Positions 22,560-34,189 are shown, numbered from the stretch's first letter. The stretch: 64,000 nucleotides of DNA from Diadema setosum (GCA_033980235.1 CM067075.1:439001-503000); one strand, 5' to 3'. The notes: a model not told the origin generated them from the sequence alone. Numbers and translations: made by a program.

Positions 22560-23376
22560 TTTGAAATGTTATTCCAAATTAAGAAATTTTGAAATAATAT
22601 TTGGTCCTTGAATGTGAATCATGAATTCTTAAATTTCTTAATATAAAGATAGAATTAAGAAATTCTGTTCATTTTATCACCTTTACCACTCACCCCATGT
22701 TTTATTTAAACTTTGAGTTGACAGGAAATTTTCATGTCCGACCTTCGATTCCCCACTATGTTTTTTGTTTGAGAATACAAACAGAAATAAGGGAACGAAA
22801 GCTTGTTATGCTATTTCATTCATGCCTCTCATTGTGTTAAATTGGTCTTTTATTCTCATCTTCAAAGGCATTTGCATGTTAATTTCGATATGTCAATTTC
22901 TCTAATTTTTATTTTTGTGCCTTAGTGGACAAAAATGAATGTATTCATTCATAGTTTAGATTTCCTTTTGTATAATTACATCAGGTAGAAGCCAGTTAAA
23001 TAGCTTTTAACATGTTATATGACACAATTATGTTCACCATGTCAAATGATAGCACTGATGTTTAAAAACATAAAGATTTTCATTCTGTGAGTCTTTTCGA
23101 GTCTTTATCTTACGGCCAGATCTGATATCTCTCATTCTGGTTTTGTTTGTTGTTTATTGTCTGTATTTTGTTTACTAGGGGAGTCCCTTGTGATTCCCGT
23201 GTTTCATGACTATCACACTATAGTCATATATACTATAGTTTATCATAGATAGATTTATTCGTCTTTCACACTTTGTAATAATATGTCAAATCATGCAACA
23301 TCAAGACTCCAAATTGGCCATTTCGATTGTATTTTGTGAATTAAACGCTGTGATTTGTGTGTTTTTTCCTCTATAG
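22560..23376 (+). other. Upstream region of B-box gene B
   Basis: Non-coding counterpart of 1-854. It ends in TTTTTTCCTCTATAG, a splice acceptor at 23,376 conserved with copy A. An upstream in-frame ATG at 23,355 lies on the intron side of this acceptor and is therefore not used as a start. Confidence 0.45.
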
Positions 23377-23411
23377 TGTCGCCAGACGACTGGGATCACT
23401 TCGACGTTACC

Positions 23412-25187
23412 ATGGCAGCAAACTTCAAGGAGAACAAGAAATGTGTCGACTGTGGAAAAAAAGCTGAAGCGATGTACAATGTGAAAGAAAAACAAATGCT
23501 ATGTGATGAATGCGTAGAAAAGAAAGGCTTCGCAATCAAGACCGGAAACGAATACAAAAAATGGTTTTGTGAAAAACACGCAAAGGCCATCAAATTCTAT
23601 TGCGCTTCGCATGAACTTGGAATCTGTCACTCCTGTGCAACCGTCCGTCACCAACAGCCATGTGTTCTACACGACTTGGATGACATTATTACTGAGAGAA
23701 AGACTGCTCTGAGAGACATGGTTGCCATGACAACAAAAAAGATGGCTGAGCTGGGAAACCGTAAACAGCATGCCAAGCAACAAGAAGTTGATGCGACCAA
23801 TCACTTGATGTCAGTGGAAAGTGAAATAGAATTATTCTTCGAAGAGATTATTCGTCGCGAGGACGCCGACTTGCGGCGAGTGGAAGACATGATAAAACAG
23901 GAAGCAGAAGAAGAAATTTCTAAAGTTAATGAGAAAAAAGAACAGCGATTGCTAGAGAGCCGTAATGAAGCAAAAGCAAAAAGAGAGAAAGTAGCCAAAG
24001 TACAAGATGAACTATCGACGTCACTTGCAGACATACGTAATGAGTGTTCCAGAAAATTCGAACATTGTCACCATCAAATTAAGGAGAGTCAGCTCGCCAT
24101 GAGAAAAGCTTTAGATGATATTGACGCCCTTCTCCTCAGTAACAGACGACTGATCGAGGGAGGGAAAGATCTTGTAAGGTCACTGTACCAGGCCGTTAGG
24201 TCAGGTGATGAGAGGAAGGAGGAGGAGAACCCTGAAGGCATCTCAAGCAAAGTGAAAACTGTCCGATTTGTAAAAAGTGAAGAAGGCAAGGGTTACAAGG
24301 GGAGAGTCGATTGGTGTGGCGGGAAGTGGGAACTCAGAGACTCAATTGAAATTCCAGAGGATGTAAAATCCCCAGTGATAGCTGGGTGTATCAATGAAGA
24401 AGATGTGGTCGTTTCCGACTGGCCCGTTAACAACGTGCAAACATATGTGATAAATGTCCAATCCAAAAAGACGGAGAAAGTGGCACAGAACGACAGGGAA
24501 CCATTTATTACTTCATGTACACTACTGGATGACAACACGATAGTCTGTGGCAAGTGGCGGCGAGGCTGTTCGGGATCAGTTTTGAGTGAGTGCATCTCAC
24601 TGTACGACAGGCAGTGGCAACTCCTCAGACACCTGGACATACCAAGACACGGGCAAACAGACTACGCCTGGGTAGAAGCTGCCGTCGATGTGAGTGGTAT
24701 GATCCTTGCTTGTGAGTCTGGTCAGTCTAGTATCTACGTCATCGATTCGAAAAGTGGAAAGATTGAAAGTGTCATCACATGCAAGTCTGGGAATATGATC
24801 AGGATGCGTGGAATTATGACGTGCGGGAAGATCATAGCTTGTCGTGAGCCATTTGATGACACATTGTTGGTAATCGATCGTAATGGTGATCAGATCGAGA
24901 TAAAACACAGTGATACAATCCTGAATGCGGCTATCGATCCATTAACTTATAGCCCTTACGTCGTATGCTACAATGCAGAGAGCAAAAGATGTTCCATTGA
25001 TCGTATGTCTTACGACGGTGAGGCGGGAGTAAGAGAATTGTCCCTACCTCTATGGGAGGCACTGAATACAAGAATTGAAAAATTCCGCCATGTTATATTA
25101 TCAAAGCTTATTATCAAATCTGATGGCAAGCTCATTTTGTGTGATGGAAGAAACATCATGATCTATGAGAAAAAGTTTACATTGTAG
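23412..25187 (+). CDS. B-box/coiled-coil (TRIM-like, RING-less) protein, copy B
   Basis: 591 residues from the Kozak-type TTACCATGG; an ATG 57 bases upstream (610 residues) is in frame but intronic. Architecture is as in copy A, but the first zinc module is complete (C11, C14, C31, C34). The B-box2 has C53, H56, C64, H67, C72, C75, H80 and H87, followed by a coiled coil at about 95-260 and a beta-rich C-terminal half. N-terminal and central parts are nearly identical to copy A, including an identical run over about 24,890 minus 1,000 bases (AGCAGAAGAAGAAATTTC region, 23,887-23,962). The last third diverges, and copy A carries a few extra residues at the IIA(I/C)R position. The likely role is a cytoplasmic scaffold or receptor of the TRIM class (inference). 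It sits alone, with no operon-like neighbour. Confidence 0.9.
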   Translation: MAANFKENKKCVDCGKKAEAMYNVKEKQMLCDECVEKKGFAIKTGNEYKKWFCEKHAKAIKFYCASHELGICHSCATVRHQQPCVLHDLDDIITERKTALRDMVAMTTKKMAELGNRKQHAKQQEVDATNHLMSVESEIELFFEEIIRREDADLRRVEDMIKQEAEEEISKVNEKKEQRLLESRNEAKAKREKVAKVQDELSTSLADIRNECSRKFEHCHHQIKESQLAMRKALDDIDALLLSNRRLIEGGKDLVRSLYQAVRSGDERKEEENPEGISSKVKTVRFVKSEEGKGYKGRVDWCGGKWELRDSIEIPEDVKSPVIAGCINEEDVVVSDWPVNNVQTYVINVQSKKTEKVAQNDREPFITSCTLLDDNTIVCGKWRRGCSGSVLSECISLYDRQWQLLRHLDIPRHGQTDYAWVEAAVDVSGMILACESGQSSIYVIDSKSGKIESVITCKSGNMIRMRGIMTCGKIIACREPFDDTLLVIDRNGDQIEIKHSDTILNAAIDPLTYSPYVVCYNAESKRCSIDRMSYDGEAGVRELSLPLWEALNTRIEKFRHVILSKLIIKSDGKLILCDGRNIMIYEKKFTL

Positions 25188-26061
25188 ACAATAGCCTGAT
25201 ATCTTCAAAGTTGATAAATTCAAAGGATATTTAAATGGATGCAGAAAAACACAACTTCATCGAAAGAGAAACGGGAGCGTAGTTTGTTTTTGCTTTCTCG
25301 GCCAATAACTGATGACTTCCATTTATAGATGACATTTGGTCACACAAAATATGTAAAAACTTTAAAATATATGTGAATACTCCCATAGAAGTTCAAGAGT
25401 AGATCCTTCTTGTGATGATTTTGTATATATTCAGTGAGAATTTTATGTGAATCATGGTTCCCGATTATGATCCCGATCGTATGTCCCGTGATATCTCGCA
25501 ACACTTCATATCCCTACATTCAGGTCTGACCTTCATGTAAAGACAAAGGCAAGACAAAAATGTCTTACATTGGGTCATTCTTTCTTTTCAGATTTCGAGA
25601 CAGCAAGAATAAAAGAATCTTAACCGTTCTTTCTTATTCATTTCTCCAATGGCATTCGAAATTCTAACAATAGTATAAAACTGTTACCGCTTGTATTGCT
25701 AGACAGTGTATAAACAGGGAGGTGAGACACCTCCCTGGTATAAACAATTTCAAGGGGCATGCCGGAAGCCGTATATGAAATACGTCATATTCCCAACCTG
25801 CGAAACTTTTGACTCTCTATTTGTAATGAAAGTTTTATTCGGGACTGAGGTTTAAGTAATACGCTTCTGGACTTTATCTGAGCATTTCCCTTTTGTCACA
25901 AGATGTTTTTCCTGATTTAGGTATTTGTGTATTCAGGTCACAAAACATTCATCTGGTCTTGATCAATTATCACGTGAATACTCCACTCCATCATAGTCTA
26001 TCATTTTACGTTTTCACGTCGTGATACTTCAAGGTCGGGTCGATTCACCTGTCGTGCTTAT
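25188..26061. other. 3' flank of gene B
   Basis: Aligns with 2,685-3,560. AATAAA at about 25,608 is a possible polyadenylation signal, where copy A has GATAAA. It contains the small hairpin insertion described separately at 25,708-25,746. No other gene. Confidence 0.45.
25708..25746. mobile_element. Tiny hairpin flanked by 9 bp direct repeats (possible transposon footprint)
   Basis: GTATAAACA occurs at 25,708-25,716 and again at 25,738-25,746. Between and overlapping them, CAGGGAGGTG and CACCTCCCTG form perfect hairpin arms around AGA. The aligned site in unit A (near 3,215) reads GTGCATAACCAATTT with a single copy of the target and no hairpin. Confidence 0.7.
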
Positions 26062-26249
26062 CTAGTTCAGGACCCTTTTTTTTTTCGATTCTTTTATCGC
26101 CGACTTTACGCGTTAAGCCGAGTGATGGCGCGATCCCGAGAAATGCTGCACTGAGAAAAAAAGGTGCAGCAGTTCTCGGGATCGCACCATCACTCGGCCT
26201 AACGCGTAAAGTCGGCGAAAAAGAATCGATAAAATGGGTCCTGAACTAG
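26062..26249. mobile_element. Near-perfect hairpin MITE (CTAGTTCAGGACCC ends)
   Basis: The two halves are almost perfect complements along their length: CTAGTTCAGGACCC with GGGTCCTGAACTAG, GACTTTACGCGTTA with TAACGCGTAAAGTC, and GCGATCCCGAGAA with TTCTCGGGATCGC. The loop is only a few bases of AGAAAAAAAG. Absent from unit A, so it inserted after duplication. Confidence 0.9.
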
Positions 26250-26934
26250 ACTGCTGCCGTAAGAATACCGTTTCCTACCAGAACTAAACGTGACATTAAT
26301 GTTCTCACCTCGAGAAGAAAGGACGGTATTGTGTTGAGATCAAACTTGTCAAAGGACGAAACCAGTCCTACCAGCTTGAACCAATTTCGAACCAATTAAG
26401 ATTTACCCGAAAGGAAAGAATGACATTTCATAAGCACAGCAGTGAAAATTTGATCAAAATCGGTAAAAGATTGGGGAAGTCACGAAATGATGAAATTTAG
26501 CTAATTTTTGCCAAATTGCCGAACGGTTTTGGTTGATTATGAATATGCAAAGGAATGAACTGATGGTGTCAGCACCTTAAAATTTGATGGTGTTTAAAAC
26601 ATTAACAAAAATGAGATTTTTCTGCTCTGAAAGTGTAGAAGTTATTTTCACTCCTGGCTGAAAACTTCAAAATAATGATCAGATAACAGATATATTAGGG
26701 TTTGAGACAACAACGACGAAAAAAAAAAATGATGATTGCAAGAAATCAGCCAATGACATCATCAATGCACATATTTGCGTATTCATATCAGCTGTTCAAT
26801 TACTGGTTAGTGAAAGTTTGTAAATCTTCGAAATGCCATTACTTTTCTAATTATAGTCCGATTTTGATCAAATTTTCACTAGTGTTCTTCACAAATGTTA
26901 CTCTTTCTTTCGAAAAAAAAAATCATACTTCTTC

Positions 26935-27097
26935 ATGTTAGAAATGAGGTTGAAATATGTCTTCCCCACCCATGCTTTACTTAATTCATATTACAGTATT
27001 ATATTTCCATCATATCTGAACTATGATGGTATACTTGCTTGGGGTAATACTCATCAATATTTGATTGCAAAATTGTATGTGTTACTGTCACATTGAA
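26935..27097 (+). pseudogene. CR1/L2-like LINE reverse transcriptase fragment, copy B
   Basis: Counterpart of 4,675-4,833. The nucleotides of the YGILVWGNT-encoding stretch are recognisable (TACTTGCTTGGGGTAATAC) but small indels break the frame. Confidence 0.6.
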
Positions 27098-27486
27098 AAT
27101 GTGTTTTATATCATATTCATGTTTATTACGTTAATGCTGATATATCGGTCATTTATTTAGACAAAGCATCATGTTTGTGTGCAGAAAGAGAGAGAGAGAG
27201 AGCGCGAGAGAGACAGTGAGAGAGAGAGACAAGGTGTAAACCAGATGGCAAAGTTATGTGTCCTGTACCATCGATTTCTGAGACTTTAACTATGTTTGTA
27301 TGTCAATAATTACCTGTGCGTATAAGGGGAGACGCAGCAAATAGTTCCAGTCCGGGATAGAGTGTCCCGTAGATGTTGTTCCAAGTCGTCTTTGTTTTTA
27401 ATGCCTAAGATGCCGTGGAAAGGAGTGTCTTAGCAGAGTGCGTAATTTGCTGTACATACAGTTTTAGTTCTCTCGCGTCAGGTATT

Positions 27487-28450
27487 ATTTAGACCTCGTC
27501 GAGAGAACACATATGCTAGCTTGGTGGCAGGAAACACATCCTCCACACCCAGACGCCATTTTAGATGATGTTTTAAGGCACATTTTCGTTGACGGCCAGG
27601 AGCCGCACCTCTTCAGCCTCTGGGAAATTTTGTGCAGTAAGCAGGGTGAAGTGACATATAAGCTTATTTTACACCGGTCATTAGTTGTGGTTTTCCAAAT
27701 TTGTCGTGGTGTTTGGAGATACAAATTTGGGTGAACTGTAATGACGTTAATGCGGCTCTCTATATTTTATGGAGAGTTTCAGTAAACAAATGATAACGCA
27801 TATTGTGGTTGTGTACAGCTTTTGATAATGGAGCGGTAAATTTCGATAAATAGATGTATGCTTTGCTGTATTTACGTTTACTGCAACATTTCATGTGTAT
27901 CATATATTTACGTAAACTGGGACAATAACGCAAGCCCCAGCTTTTCACTCTGATGTCCTGATTTTTAGTTGGTCACGCTGAAGCAACATTTCTTTTTCTT
28001 TCTATGGACGCTAGTGCCCACGGAAAGCATGTTCCTCTCGACACTTTTGAGTTGGAACAGGGAAAGTGCGTTCCATCTCAGCTTTGAAATCCTACATCCA
28101 CGAACGTTCCAAACACACAGAGACATATGGTTAGCGTACTGGAAGTGAGAGATTCTGACACTTGATTTGTGACTTGACGGATGACGCAACTCAGAGAAGG
28201 TTAACCGAATGACGCACAGCGCACGAACACAATGATGTACCATAACGCACCTGTAATAAGGTGTGAAGATGTGGTCTGTAAATGCAATGTGAACACAATC
28301 GAAAACCTGATCGCTGCAGTGTGGGTTAGTACAGAACCCTAATGGCAATTGAGTCGAATGTTCGTATTGCTCTGTAAAGTGAATTACAGCACTAGCGATG
28401 GAGAAGTGATAGGTAACAAACTGAAATTTTGCAAGTGAAACCGGATCAAG
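27487..28450. other. B-specific insertion of about 1 kb, unrecognised
   Basis: Unit A passes directly from TTTAGTTCTCTAGCGACAG to the CATATCGCTTCCTAAGATG block (5,090-5,140); unit B has about 960 extra bases here. Short frames at 27,513-27,734 (+) and 27,965-28,348 (-) show no family features, and I do not call them genes. Confidence 0.4.
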
Positions 28451-29504
28451 CCAAGATCTTTGCGAATCGTATATCGCTTGCTAAGATGAATTTCATTTAA
28501 TTATCATACCTGTGCTGTTGTTCATTCACACTGAATGAGTCACCCCCTAATATCGCATGTCATGAAGTATTCTTGTTTCATACACACATTGAACTAATTT
28601 TTGTACTCAGATGGTGTGGTGAACGCAACGGTCGCTTTGTAAAGCTGACTTAATAATATTGTTTCTCTGCCAAATATTGGGAGGCCTACATTTCCCCGTG
28701 GTTAATTCAGGTTGTTGTTGTTGGTTTTTTTTTTCATTCCTTCACCTGCATGTTGATGGTAGAAAACAGATTTAAAAAATAATGTTAAAAAGGTCTAAAT
28801 GAGGTGAGATTTTTAAAGCGTTTATTCAATTTTCTAAAAGCTCAATGTTGTACACATGTGATTATCTCTTCCCCCTCTATGAAGGAATAATGTGAGTTCC
28901 GTGTGATTTACAATTTTGTGATTGCTCCATAGATTGAAATGCCTATGACCGTGTTACACTGTGTACATTCCTTGTGATGTCAGTCAGTAATTTCCCCATG
29001 GATTGAATTGCTCATGACTGTCTTGTACTGTGTAAACAAAGCTGTATGTATGCTTTTTGTTAGTGTAATATACAGGTGATGATTGTGTTTCATTGTATTA
29101 TGCAGTCTGAAGCTTGGCGCCTCCCTGTCATGTGGTTGTTGATTGGCTCCCTTATGGAGGTACTGCTTCACTGTGTCTATTCTCTCATTTTTATATGTCC
29201 GCTCTTCTACATTCTTACCGGTATATGTACCCAATTCTTCTCAATATCAATTCAGTATGCGTCTTATCATTACTCTTACATCTTGAAATTCAGTCTGTTT
29301 ATATCAACGATGGCGCGTGTTGTTGTTTCTTTTTTCCCTTTTTCTTCTTTTTTTTCTTTTCTCCCTAATTTGATTTTATGTGAGTCGACATTGGTTTCCT
29401 TGATTTTTTGCAACTGATTGACAAATTGCCCTACATCGACGTAAATAAGCACTGAATTGATCAGTGTTTTAGTAGTAGCTATGATAAAAAATCATGGGCG
29501 TACA
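28451..29504. repeat. Dispersed LINE-tail-like block, further copy
   Basis: Similar to 9,420-10,215 and to the start of 5,120-6,029, including TGAATGAGTCACCCC, CATGTCATGAAGT and TGTGTTTCATTGTAT. The end carries TTTTCTTC-rich low complexity at 29,325-29,365. No gene. Confidence 0.5.
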
Positions 29505-29576
29505 TACTCGAGCAGGATTCGAACCTACGACCTCCTGATCACCGGACAGGCGTCATCTCCACTAGACCACCGAGCT
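29505..29576 (-). tRNA. tRNA-like sequence (tRNA pseudogene or SINE head)
   Basis: The minus strand folds as a cloverleaf. Acceptor AGCTCGG pairs loosely with TCGAGTA. D stem is GTC/GAC with loop TAGTGGAGAT. Anticodon stem is CCTGT/TCAGG with loop CCGGTGA. T arm is GTAGG-TTCGAAT-CCTGC. A-box-like TGGTCTAGTGG and B-box GGTTCGAATCC are intact. The loop would give anticodon GGT, but position 33 is C instead of the near-universal T and the acceptor has mismatches. A pseudogene or tRNA-derived SINE is therefore more likely than a working tRNA. It is absent from unit A. Confidence 0.55.
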
Positions 29577-30229
29577 TTCGCCCGAAAGCAAGTGTTGGTT
29601 CTAATCCTTATAGCATGCAGCGGGTACTGCTTTGTTATTCAAATTCATGAATTTCTTCCGTCGAGATGTTTTCTTTGCAACTGATCAATTCCTTGATTTT
29701 GTTTTCTATACGTGTTTGTAGTTTCATTAAGTCATTATTCATTCTCTTATGTATTTTCTGAGGGTCCCAAACCGTACTTGTTTTGCTTTTTAGTATAGTA
29801 TGGACCTTCTATTGTCAACATTGTTAAATCAACTATTCTTACATCTGCAGAATGTGGTTGTCTGTATATCACTATTAATGACGTATTGAGAAGATTCTGT
29901 TAGTGCCCCAGGTATTTTTGCCTTTCACTTTTGTTTCTCTTTATTTTGGTCCTACGTTGCATCCGTGCTCCTCACCTTTACACTCTGTTCAGAATTTGGG
30001 ACCTATGCTTAACAAGCTCGCTTTTAAGTAGGTTTCATCATATTTCTTTAGCGTTATACATAGAACCAAAAGTACGATGATTGACCGCTATATGTTTTAC
30101 ATGCTTACATTAATTTACTGTACATCCAAGCCGGATATTATGATTCACTATGTTTTTATTATATTTGATGTACATTCCTTCATTGAGAAGTATGAAAATA
30201 AATTTAATTGAATTGAATTGAATTGTATC
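29577..30229 (+). repeat. LINE-like 3' UTR ending in TTGAATTGAATTG
   Basis: Non-coding DNA ending in GAAAATAAATTTAATTG followed by (AATTG)n at about 30,205-30,228. This matches the reverse complement of the 3' tail of the minus-strand LINE fragments at 19,725 and 37,985 (CAATTCAAACTTTATT), so it is probably a 3' end of the same LINE type. Confidence 0.5.
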
Positions 30230-30639
30230 CATGTATTACGCATATATACCCATCCTTGTATTATGCATATTATATACCTTAAAAAATACTTTGATGTTAC
30301 TCGTAATCACATGCATTTTGTTAATTTCTTTTTTTTTATTATTACAAATATGTCACGTTAATGCATTGCATATAATTTTCCTTGATTACGATCATGCAAA
30401 TTCAAAAAAAAAAGAAGAAATGACTGATAAGGTTCATGTGGCCACAGAGACGAATTGCTTTTGACTAGTAAAAATCTAAATGTTAAAGAGTTGAAAACAT
30501 ATCAATTAGGACACTTTATGTTTAATTTCAGGGGGAAAAAAAGTTGCATGAAATATTTAGTGATGTGTTTTGTAGACATGTAAATTTTCATATTATGTAC
30601 CAGACCAGAAAATCCAATGAATGTCATTTACTTTTGCTC

Positions 30640-31254
30640 TGCATCATCTTCGCCCAAATTTTTTTGTTTTATCTACGGAACCGAGCTTTAGGAACCAATA
30701 GTGATGATTTAAAAGATGCACCAAGCCTTGCTGTATATAGGAAAAAATTAGAGACAGTTTTGGTTGTTTTTTGATAACATTTGAAAAACATATTTTTTAT
30801 CTCATTATGCATATTTTCTTGTATGTTAATTACTTTGTTCAACCCCATGAATAGTGTCTGGTAATAGTCTTACACGCGCTGAGGATGCCCTAAGCTGCTA
30901 CCTCTTAGTAGTCCTTCCTTCTTTCCTTCCTTCCTTCTTTCCTTCCTTCCTTCCTTCATTCATTCATTCTTTCTTTCTTTCATTCTTTTCCTTCCCTTCC
31001 TTCTCCCTCTGACTTTCTCTCCCATTGTCTCTTACTCTTTATCCTACGTCTTTCTTTATATACTGTGAGCGTCTTGTACCTGTGATTGTTCTTTTGTTCC
31101 TGTATATCTTATTTTTTGTATTGGGGGTTCGATTTTCTGATTGGACCATATTTAAACAAGCTTGCCTTTTATGTGGTCCTCTCTTTTCCAATAACACAAA
31201 TATTTTAAACATTAGTTTTACATGTATCAGTATCTATACTTTTAATACATTGTA
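30640..31254 (+). pseudogene. CR1/L2-like LINE C-terminus and tail
   Basis: The plus strand encodes LKDAPSLAVYRKKLET, the usual last conserved stretch (LKdapSLxxFRkkLKt) of CR1/L2-like reverse transcriptases. A tail follows that aligns with 5,400-6,029, including CTCATTATGCATAT, the TTCC/TTCT tract and GTTCGATTTTCTGA. Confidence 0.65.
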
Positions 31255-32840
31255 CTCCTGGATAAGGTTCATCTGATTGGTGATTTCGTAGAAAATAACG
31301 CGTTCTTCTTTCACAATCACGTAAAATTATTTTGTACCTCAGTGAGTACTTTCGCCTCCGACTGGTGACTTCTTCATACTGCGTCGTAGATGGCGGTATG
31401 ACGCTGGACGTGAGAGAGTCACTTATGGGATCGTATACGTGTAAGAAAATCATTATTTGCCCGAGTATCTGTTCGTTGTGTTAGCTATTTTCCTGATGTG
31501 AATTACATCCCTTTTCCATCTTGATGGGCGATGATCTTCTCTGGAAAGAATACTGCTCTCGATCCATTGGATGGGATGGTTATTGATGGCAACATGATCC
31601 TCAATGGCAGACTATTGTTAGATCTCATACAACGTATTTCCAATTTCGCCTATCACTGCGAATTTCTTATGAAAGATCTAGAGCAGCAGGCAGTGGCTAC
31701 AGCACCATTAGTAGCCAAACCCAAAGTCTGGAAGCGGTACGTAGAGGATATTCTTTATATCGTACAAGAAGATCTGATTGATAATCTCACTCTCCCTCTC
31801 AATCAAATTGACGAAACAGGCGTATCAAGGTCACATACATGAGAAAGAACAAACCAGTACCATTCCATTTCTTGACACAATCATTGTCAGAAAGAACAGC
31901 GGGATGGTCAAATTACTGGTCTTTTGAAAACAGACATACACAGACAAGTATCGACTTTATTCCCCCTCCAACAGAAATCGAATGTTATCCATTCTCTGTT
32001 CAACCGAGCTAGGTCTACTGTCACGAAAGAAGAGGAAGACACCACGGCTCTAAACAAAGTGTGGCTATCCCCCATGATGGAGCTTCAAGAAAGTTCACCA
32101 AAAATGTCAGCTCTATCCAAACCCCCAAAAGACAGAGATACACAGAGTCGAGGGGGCCTGGTAGTTCTCCCCTACATCAGAGGAACTCCTGAAGCCTTTC
32201 AATGAGTCTTCAAGCAGTTTGAAGTTTCCACTGCTGTCAAGCCACATAAAACCATCGGAATCCTACTGGTCCACCCAAAAGACAAACGGAAAGTAGATGA
32301 CATAGCAGGAGTTGTATGTGAGACTCCTTGCAATGATTCTTCAGCTACATACACTTGGAAGACAGGCAGATGATTTTGCATAAGAAGAGACGAGTATAAC
32401 GATGCAGTTAGAAATATCAGCCAAATCCCTTCCACTCGATCTAGAAAACAATCGGCAGACAACATCATCCACAAGTCAGCCATTGGGGATCACGTTGCCA
32501 TCAATAACCATTCCATCCAAGGGAACGGGCCGTATTCTTGCCAGAGAAGATCATCGCCCATCAAGAAAGATAAGGGAGGTAATTCACATCAGAAAAACAG
32601 CTAACACAATGAACAGAGACTCGGGCCAATATAATTTTCATGATCCCGTGAATGACTCTCTCACGTCTAGCGTCATACCGCCATTTACGACGCAGTATGA
32701 AGAAGCCACTAGTTTGAGGCGAAAGTATAAAGTAATTTTACGTGACTGCGAAAGAACATATTTCTATAATACATTGTGATTTTCCCCTTGCACTTGTATC
32801 AACAAAATGTGCCATTAGAAATAAAGTTTCATTTGAATTG
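31255..32840 (+). pseudogene. Penelope-like element with RT and GIY-YIG region, broken
   Basis: 31,265-31,600 is an inverted copy of the element's 3' end. The plus strand then reads DLEQQAVATAP, KPKVWKRYVEDILYIV (the RT box, YVED where YVDD is expected), then after a frameshift TSTIPFLDTIIVRKNSGMVK and a TYTDKYRLYSP-like segment. Next come LPYIRGTPEAFQ, VSTAVKPHKTIGILLVHPKD and VVCETPCNDSSATYTWKTGR, which aligns with the CxIPCxxCxxxYIGETGR start of the Penelope GIY-YIG endonuclease, and then the direct 3' end to about 32,770. Frameshifts, stops and the altered RT box show it is inactive. Copy A keeps only the ends. 32,780-33,015 is 3' flank shared by both units. Confidence 0.85.
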
Positions 32841-33015
32841 AACTGAATGTTACGTGAATATCATATTTGTGTGTATTTAGAGATAATGATTCTGTCCACT
32901 GTCGCGGATATTATTTTACATTTGGAGCAGTCTCATTCGCACATCGATGTAGAACAATGTATTGACAATAAACTACATCCCAGTCACAAGATGCTCTGCT
33001 TCTGACGTAATGTCA

Positions 33016-33387
33016 AAAAAGGTGTGTGTGTTTTTTCCCTGTCGACTCTCACTTATCTCTTCCCGAAGGTAAATGTTTTGCCGGATTTTCGGCGTCAAAT
33101 CTACGGATAGTTACGTGCACTTACAAACAGTATGGGTAAGTTCGGATCCATTGTAATGAAAAATGTCAAAATTTCGCAGGCTTGGCGCCTTAATCAGTAA
33201 CAGACAGTCACGTCTGCTTGCAACCCTGCCGATACCTGCAAACGTCCGTTACGTAAGCGAATGTGTGACAGGGGCTTACCACCTCGGAAGAAAATAAAAC
33301 AATTATTATGGATGCAGAGAGTATTGTATACAAGACATATAGGTGTGAGTGTGTGTGTTTGTTTGTGTGTATGTGTGTTTGTGTTTG

Positions 33388-33436
<49 letters not shown>

Positions 33437-34189
33437 GTATTATGTGAGCGTGAGCGTCTTCAAATGATAGCTTGGATAAAATTAATTGTCAGCCTATATA
33501 TGTTGTGCCTGCTTCAAGGTGAGCGCTGAAGTTTTGAATTCCTCGGTACAATGAACATATTCAAAAGCCAGTTGCCTGAACTTTGCACTTGAACATTATT
33601 TCAGCATTGAATTTGCCTGGTAATTCCTGTTAGACGTTACGGATGAATGTGTACAACCGCCAAACATCGTTTTCCCAATAGCAAACTGTTCAAATCGAAC
33701 ATAACCATCTGAAGGATTGCTTCTTTTCGACTAATCACAGTGATCTTGGGACATGCATCAACATAGTTTGCTGCAAATCGCTGCTTTCACTCGTTATTAA
33801 GGTGTTTAATCATCGGTTGTTCGCAACATTTGATCAACGCCTTTGAGTCTGCCAACATTAATAAGGGTATACACCAGACGGACGGAGAACGTAAATTGGC
33901 GTGGTCTTTGAGAATAGGTAATTCACTGTATCCTTTGTAGCCTAACTTCCTTCATGACTTCATATTCCAATACAACAAAATATAGTTCCTTTAAGATGCG
34001 TGTCAATGACTCGATCAAGCCCTTAGCCCTACTGCATGTCGCTGTGTGATACTAATTCTTATGTTTTTTATGTGATATTTTTAAGTTGGTTGGAGAGGCT
34101 CAAGTTCCATGGTGATTTTGATTGTTTTCTTTTCCAACCTGGCAACTTCGGGAAGCGCACCAAAGAAAGCCTTTGATCCCTTACAAAAA
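33016..34189. other. Spacer with GT microsatellite
   Basis: 33,030-33,300 is B-specific and unrecognised. 33,344-33,434 is a (GT)n tract. 33,510-34,189 is collinear with 14,590-15,280. No gene seen. Confidence 0.5.

Noticed and set aside
23355..23411. Upstream in-frame ATG giving a 610-residue version of gene B
   Set aside because: It lies before the splice acceptor conserved with copy A, has no counterpart in A, and the downstream ATG has the conserved Kozak context.
27513..28348. Frames of 73 and 127 residues in the B-specific insertion
   Set aside because: No recognisable family, no conserved counterpart in unit A, and no good splice context.
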